DNA of 10,655 nucleotides, from positions 1 to 10,655 of the forward strand of contig CAMPKR010000054.1 of assembly GCA_946887345.1 (NCBI GenBank), read 5' to 3'. Shown here piece by piece: positions 7,088 through 10,655 of this stretch. The notes beneath the pieces were generated by a model that ran no database searches, was not told the origin of the DNA, and saw only the letters and a list, made by a program, of their open reading frames with translations. This stretch comes from an uncultured Bacteroidota bacterium. Lineage in GTDB: Bacteria; Bacteroidota; Bacteroidia; Chitinophagales; Chitinophagaceae. The position numbers and the translations under genes are program-made. Numbering within the stretch: position 1 is the stretch's first letter; every line of letters begins with the position of its first letter.

Positions 7088-9214
7088 TTATTTCGATTTT
7101 ATCCGGCGCACACCCAGTCTCAGCGAGTTGAGGATTAATACCACGTCACTGAGCGCCATGATTCCCGCACCCCATACAGGCTTCAGCAGACCTACAGCGG
7201 CAACAGGTATAGCAACGATGTTATAAATGAATGCCCAGAACAGGTTCTGCTTGATAGTTTGGGCCGTATACCTCCCCAGCCTTATTGCCGGGGGCAGCGA
7301 TGACAGCTGATTATTGGACAGGATCACATTGGCAGACTGTATTGCAATTTGTGTGGACTCACTCAGCGATATACCCACTGTTGCCCTGGCCAGTGCCGGA
7401 GCATCGTTTATTCCATCGCCCACCATGGCGGTCGGGGCCTTTTGAAGTAATATATCGAGTGTCTCGTTCTTTTGCGCCGGGCTTTGTTCAGAATAAACGA
7501 TATCCATTCCCAGTTCTGCGCCTATCGCTTCGCATTTGCTTTTCTTATCGCCGCTTAGCAGTATTACAGTATAGCCCATCTCCCTGAGCTCGGCTATCGT
7601 TTCTTTGGCATCGCTACGCAGTTTATCAGTTATACTCAGCTTTCCGGCATATTGATCGTTCTTGTACAGGTAGAGATCAGCCCCCGCTTTATCCACGGTC
7701 GGTCCCAGCCATTTTTCTGAACCCAGCTTCCAGACGTTACCATTTTTATCTGTAGCCTGCATGCCCTGCCCTTTTAGCTCCTTCACTTGGCTTAGCTCAT
7801 AGGCCGAAGCGTCCTTCCACTGCACCGATATCGATTTTGCTATCGGGTGCGATGAATTCTTTTCAATAGCGGCAACTACGGCCCTGAATTCTTCCTCTGC
7901 CATCACAGTTTCAAAACTGCTCACTTCCAGTTGCCCCGTTGTCAGTGTCCCGGTTTTGTCAAACACTATCTGCTTTATACTTTTCAGCTGCTCCAGGGTA
8001 TCACCTCCTTTTACCAGTATGCCATTGCGCGCCGCCCTGCCGAGTCCCACAGCCACCGCTGCCGGTGTAGCAAGGCCCATAGCACAGGGGCAAGAGATAA
8101 CCAGCACTGCAATCGCCCTCATCATCGACTCAGTAAACGGGATACCTACCACAAACCAGTTAACCAGTAGCGTAAGCGCAGAAATGATCAGCACAGCAGG
8201 TACAAACACCGCGCTTATCTTATCAGCCAGCTTTTGCAAAGCAGGCTTCACTGCCTGCGCCTCGCGCACCATCTTGATAATATTCGCCAGCACCGAGGCG
8301 TTTCCTACAGCTGTAGCTTTTACTCTCAGGTTGCCGTCCAGTACTACCGTACCTCCCACTACTTCGTCTCCGCTCTTTTTATACACAGGCACACTTTCGC
8401 CCGTTATCATATGCTCATCTATCTGTGCATCCCCTTTTACTATTTCTCCGTCTACCGCTATGCTATCGCCGGTGTTCACAAGCACTATATCGCCGCTGCG
8501 TACATACTTACTTTCTATATCCAGTATGGTTTCCTTGCCCAGGCTGTCGGTCATTACCACTCTCGCCTGCTGAGGTTGCAACTTCACCAACGCATCTATA
8601 GATTTGGTAGTGGACTTCACTGTTTTATGCTCCAGCCAGTTACCAACCATCACCAGCGTAAGTATCGAAGCAGCCGTTTCAAAGAAAAGATAGTCATGTG
8701 CCTGTTCTGCAAAGAACAATAACCCAATCACAGAATACATGTATGCTGCCGTTGCCCCAATCACTATCAGCACATCCATATTAGGTATGCCATGTTTCAG
8801 CGAACGGAACGCGCTCGGCACGAATACATACGACCCTATCGCAAACACCGGCGTCGCCAACGCAAACTGTACCCAGGGCATATGCAGCACTTGCCAGCTG
8901 CTGAACATATGCGCCAGCAGCGGGATAGTGAGCACTAAATTGATAATGAGAAATATTGTAGTGTTGTCCTTGTGCTCATGCCCTTCATGATGAGCATGTT
9001 CTTCGCCTTCTCTTACCACTTTATAACCAAGGCCGTCTATAGCATCATATATACCTTCCACATTCACAGTGTCAGTTGCGGTAAAATTTACCTCCCCTGA
9101 TGCAGCGTTAGCCGAAATATTCTTCACTCCTTTCTTTTCCAACAGCTTAGAGATCGTCAGCGCGCAATTGCCGCAGGTCATCCCTTCTACTACTGTTGAA
9201 TATGTCTTTTCCAT
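7088..9214 (-). CDS. copA: Copper-type heavy-metal-translocating P1B ATPase
   Basis: A 708-residue inner-membrane pump that moves Cu(I) (or a similar soft metal) out of the cytoplasm using ATP. One N-terminal HMA domain carries GMTCGNC (Cys14, Cys17), followed by a His-rich stretch at 73-81. Eight membrane helices are expected, four before the actuator domain. Key motifs: TGE at 271-273, CPC at 375-377 (transport site), phosphorylated Asp419 in DKTGT, HP at 456-457, GDGIND at 599-604, and the copper-type YN pair (664-665) in helix 7. Helix 8 reads MALSD at 686-690 where classical copper pumps have MxxSS, so Asp690 replaces the second Ser. It may serve copper detoxification or copper supply to a cbb3 oxidase (CcoI-like); no regulator, chaperone or oxidase gene is in view to decide, so copA is a class name. 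It is divergent from tsaE with only 34 bp between the two start codons. Confidence 0.93.
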   Translation of the reverse strand: MEKTYSTVVEGMTCGNCALTISKLLEKKGVKNISANAASGEVNFTATDTVNVEGIYDAIDGLGYKVVREGEEHAHHEGHEHKDNTTIFLIINLVLTIPLLAHMFSSWQVLHMPWVQFALATPVFAIGSYVFVPSAFRSLKHGIPNMDVLIVIGATAAYMYSVIGLLFFAEQAHDYLFFETAASILTLVMVGNWLEHKTVKSTTKSIDALVKLQPQQARVVMTDSLGKETILDIESKYVRSGDIVLVNTGDSIAVDGEIVKGDAQIDEHMITGESVPVYKKSGDEVVGGTVVLDGNLRVKATAVGNASVLANIIKMVREAQAVKPALQKLADKISAVFVPAVLIISALTLLVNWFVVGIPFTESMMRAIAVLVISCPCAMGLATPAAVAVGLGRAARNGILVKGGDTLEQLKSIKQIVFDKTGTLTTGQLEVSSFETVMAEEEFRAVVAAIEKNSSHPIAKSISVQWKDASAYELSQVKELKGQGMQATDKNGNVWKLGSEKWLGPTVDKAGADLYLYKNDQYAGKLSITDKLRSDAKETIAELREMGYTVILLSGDKKSKCEAIGAELGMDIVYSEQSPAQKNETLDILLQKAPTAMVGDGINDAPALARATVGISLSESTQIAIQSANVILSNNQLSSLPPAIRLGRYTAQTIKQNLFWAFIYNIVAIPVAAVGLLKPVWGAGIMALSDVVLILNSLRLGVRRIKSK

Positions 9215-9232
9215 TTTATTCTGCCCCTACAG

Positions 9233-9240
9233 TATCTTTG
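9233..9240 (+). promoter_or_regulatory. Bacteroidota -7 promoter box for tsaE
   Basis: TATCTTTG is an exact TAnnTTTG match and ends 8 nt before the ATG at 9249. The predicted transcript would begin almost at the start codon. The -33 region would fall in the first codons of the divergent ATPase gene (a T-rich patch at 9207-9210, not a clean TTTG). The box supports the 9249 start for tsaE over upstream in-frame ATGs. Confidence 0.7.
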
Positions 9241-9248
9241 CACACCTT

Positions 9249-9698
9249 ATGGCGGCTCCTGTTCTACAAATTTCATACTCTTTGGGCAATATAGAAAGTG
9301 CTGCTCATCAGTTATGGCAATATGCTGATCGATACCGGGTATTCGCTTTCAGCGGAGAAATGGGTGCTGGCAAAACCACTTTCATCCACGCCCTGTGCGA
9401 CTTTCTGGGTGTGGAGGATGCTGTAAGCAGCCCAACATTTGCACTCATCAATGAGTATTATTTTTCTGTTAAAGCTGGCAAGGAACAGAAAATATATCAT
9501 ATGGACTGGTACCGCCTTCGGTCTACCGAAGAAGCGATCAATGCCGGTGTAGAGGACCAGGTAAATGATACCTCCGCTTACACTTTCATAGAATGGCCGG
9601 AAAAAGCAAAAGAGCTATTACCCAAAAAGCACCTCTGGATCTCCATTACCGAAACTGCGCCCGGTGAACGCCTGATGGAAGTATTTGCTAATGAGTAA
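9249..9698 (+). CDS. tsaE: tRNA threonylcarbamoyladenosine biosynthesis ATPase TsaE
   Basis: TsaE is the small P-loop ATPase that works with TsaB and TsaD to put the threonylcarbamoyl group on A37 of ANN-decoding tRNAs (t6A) in the cytoplasm. The 149-residue product has the usual length and motifs: Walker A GEMGAGKTT at 36-44, SPTF at 61-64, DWYRL at 86-90 (DxYRL in the family), and the EWPEKA segment at 115-120. The reading frame is open upstream to an ATG at 9069, but that would add 60 residues lying antisense to the copper ATPase. The ATG at 9249 gives the family N-terminus and follows an exact promoter box. tsaB and tsaD are not in the window. The next gene, a LysE-family transporter, follows on the same strand after 73 bp. 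Confidence 0.95.
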   Translation: MAAPVLQISYSLGNIESAAHQLWQYADRYRVFAFSGEMGAGKTTFIHALCDFLGVEDAVSSPTFALINEYYFSVKAGKEQKIYHMDWYRLRSTEEAINAGVEDQVNDTSAYTFIEWPEKAKELLPKKHLWISITETAPGERLMEVFANE

Positions 9699-9732
9699 AC
9701 GAGGAATGAGTTTTATCTCTTTTATGTTTTTT

Positions 9733-9746
9733 AGCTCTCAGCTCTC
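9733..9746. repeat. 7-bp tandem duplication (AGCTCTC x2)
   Basis: Two perfect head-to-tail copies of AGCTCTC lie in the 73-bp gap between tsaE and the LysE-family gene, preceded by a T-rich run. No terminator hairpin is visible in this gap. The unit length equals that of the duplication at 3982-3995, though the sequence differs. Confidence 0.65.
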
Positions 9747-9758
9747 AACATAAGTTCT

Positions 9759-9766
9759 TATCTTAC
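9759..9766 (+). promoter_or_regulatory. Possible degenerate -7 box for the LysE-family gene
   Basis: TATCTTAC matches the TAnnTTTG box only in part (the last two bases differ) and ends 5 nt before the ATG at 9772. Its place relative to the start codon resembles the exact boxes at tsaE and purF. Read-through from tsaE is an equally good explanation for expression. Confidence 0.3.
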
Positions 9767-9771
9767 CTGCC

Positions 9772-10506
9772 ATGCTATCAACAGCATTACTTACCGGGCT
9801 GTTATTAGGCCTCTTCATGGCCATATCGGTAGGGCCCACGCTCTTCGCGGTGCTGAAGTACAGCGTCAATCACAGCTACAAAGCGGGCCTCGCCTTTGTG
9901 CTGGGCGTTTCCCTCAGCGATATCATCTTCGTTACAGTGGCCAATATGGCCTCTCCCTGGCTGGAATGGCTCCACCAGTACGAGCGTACTATGAAGTATG
10001 GTTTTTCAGGGTTGCTCCTTGCTCTTGGTTTTTACGGACTGGTAAAAAAATACAAGCCCGTCCGCCCCTCAGCCCGCGTTCTCAGTATCAGTGGCGCCTT
10101 ATATTTCAAGATCTGGCTCAGTGGCTTCCTCATGAATACCTTCAATCCCGCCCTCATTCTCCAGTGGATAGCGGTAGCCACCGCTATGGCCCGGGAAGTG
10201 GCCATGTACAGGGTAGTATTTTTCACCTCCTGCCTGAGCCTTGTACTGGGCATAGATGTGTTAAAGGTTTTCCTTGCCGATATCATTCGCCGCCGCCTCA
10301 CGCTCCGCCGCACTATGTATCTCAACCGTATTTCTGCACTTTTCATATTCGGTTTCGGGGTAGGCATACTCGCTTTAGCTATTTTCAATATAGAACTCAA
10401 GGCCCCGGAGATGAAAAAGAAGAAGAAAACTGCATATCAGCATCTTCTATCGCCACGCGTTTCCGTACATCCTAAAAGCTTCCTATCTTTGCCCCCTCAT
10501 GTCTGA
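9772..10506 (+). CDS. LysE/RhtB-family membrane transporter
   Basis: A 244-residue inner-membrane protein of the LysE translocator family, whose studied members export amino acids or related small metabolites; the substrate here cannot be read. About six hydrophobic helices are visible (roughly 4-22, 37-58, 74-91, 113-135, 146-172, 185-206). Family landmarks include the N-terminal SVGPTLFAVLK segment (19-29) and NPALILQW at 125-132. The last 32 residues, after the final helix, form a lysine-rich tail (Lys215-219) coded by a purine-only run near 10411-10428. This tail is longer than I expect for the family, and its codons contain the purF promoter box; its last 8 bases overlap the purF start. 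The start at 9772 is the only reasonable one, giving a hydrophobic first helix. Confidence 0.88.
   Translation: MLSTALLTGLLLGLFMAISVGPTLFAVLKYSVNHSYKAGLAFVLGVSLSDIIFVTVANMASPWLEWLHQYERTMKYGFSGLLLALGFYGLVKKYKPVRPSARVLSISGALYFKIWLSGFLMNTFNPALILQWIAVATAMAREVAMYRVVFFTSCLSLVLGIDVLKVFLADIIRRRLTLRRTMYLNRISALFIFGFGVGILALAIFNIELKAPEMKKKKKTAYQHLLSPRVSVHPKSFLSLPPHV
10460..10491 (+). promoter_or_regulatory. Bacteroidota promoter for purF, inside the LysE-family gene
   Basis: An exact TAnnTTTG box, TATCTTTG, at 10484-10491 ends 7 nt before the ATG at 10499. A near -33 element, TTTC, lies at 10460-10463 with a 20-bp spacer, within the range described for this phylum. The whole promoter sits in the last codons of the preceding transporter gene. 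Confidence 0.65.
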
Positions 10507-10655
10507 TGCGATAAAACACGAATGTGGGCTTGCCTACATTCGACTGCTCAAACCACTCGCTTACTACCACCGCAAATACGGTACTGCCTTTTACGGACTC
10601 AACAAACTGTACCTGCTTATGGAAAAGCAACATAACAGGGGACAGGATGGTGCAG
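10499..10655 (+). CDS. purF: Amidophosphoribosyltransferase (5' part, cut by window end)
   Basis: The first 52 codons of a class II glutamine amidotransferase of the PurF type, which catalyses the first step of purine synthesis (PRPP plus glutamine to phosphoribosylamine). The product begins MSDAIKHECG; Cys9 would become the N-terminal nucleophile after removal of a short propeptide. HNRGQDGA at 45-52 matches the family's HRGQD segment after Cys1. The region between the two is longer than in E. coli PurF, as I recall for Bacteroidota forms. The ATG at 10499 overlaps the last 8 bases of the transporter gene in another frame and follows an exact promoter box. The frame is open to the window edge, so C-terminal domains are not seen. 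It was too short at the edge to be judged complete or intact. Confidence 0.88.
   Translation, partial: MSDAIKHECGLAYIRLLKPLAYYHRKYGTAFYGLNKLYLLMEKQHNRGQDGA

Noticed and set aside
7956..8573. 205-codon plus-strand open frame opposite the copper ATPase
   Set aside because: It is fully antisense to the conserved P-type ATPase core; composition is Ser/Thr/Ile-rich as expected of a shadow frame and no domain is recognisable.
9069..9248. In-frame 60-codon N-terminal extension of tsaE starting at 9069
   Set aside because: It lies antisense to the conserved HMA domain of the copper ATPase, has no family similarity, and the ATG at 9249 follows an exact promoter box and gives the usual TsaE length.
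10032..10400. 122-codon minus-strand open frame opposite the LysE-family gene
   Set aside because: It is an Arg/Met-rich shadow frame of a membrane-protein gene, with no motif or promoter.
1..10655. CRISPR array, insertion sequence, prophage, tRNA or rRNA
   Set aside because: No spaced direct repeats, transposase or integrase motifs, terminal inverted repeats or cloverleaf sequences were seen; genes are tightly packed and mostly housekeeping.

Overview
The window looks like a chromosomal segment of a Bacteroidota (Bacteroidetes) bacterium, probably Chitinophagaceae or a close relative. The pointers are: TAnnTTTG-type -7 promoter boxes a few bases ahead of start codons (uvrA, tsaE, purF) with no clear Shine-Dalgarno sequence; a secreted metzincin protease with a C-terminal type IX secretion (T9SS) sorting domain; and a PurF N-terminus of the form I recall from this phylum. 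The family placement is an inference from these traits, not from a search.

Layout: 54-1016 (+) polyprenyl diphosphate synthase; 1089-3944 (+) uvrA; 3948-3981 a strong hairpin terminator shared with the converging minus-strand gene; 4003-6300 (-) secreted reprolysin-like metalloprotease; 6335-6970 (-) small lipoprotein; 7088-9214 (-) copper-type P1B ATPase; then, divergently, 9249-9698 (+) tsaE, 9772-10506 (+) LysE-family transporter, and from 10499 (+) the start of amidophosphoribosyltransferase (purF), cut by the window end. No RNA genes, insertion sequences, CRISPR arrays or phage genes were seen, and no gene-free stretch exceeds 120 bp.

Most genes are housekeeping: quinone side-chain synthesis, nucleotide excision repair, tRNA t6A modification, purine synthesis, copper homeostasis. 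The least ordinary part is the minus-strand pair 6970->6335 and 6300->4003. The small lipoprotein appears to be a free-standing copy of the protease's own propeptide domain: a 22-residue ungapped block has 10 identities, and similarity seems to extend over about 115 residues. This suggests a membrane-anchored partner (inhibitor or folding helper) of the neighbouring exported protease, or a relic of duplication. Other points worth a second look are a changed residue in the last membrane helix of the copper ATPase, a purF promoter nested inside the 3' end of the LysE-family gene, and 7-bp tandem duplications in two intergenic gaps.
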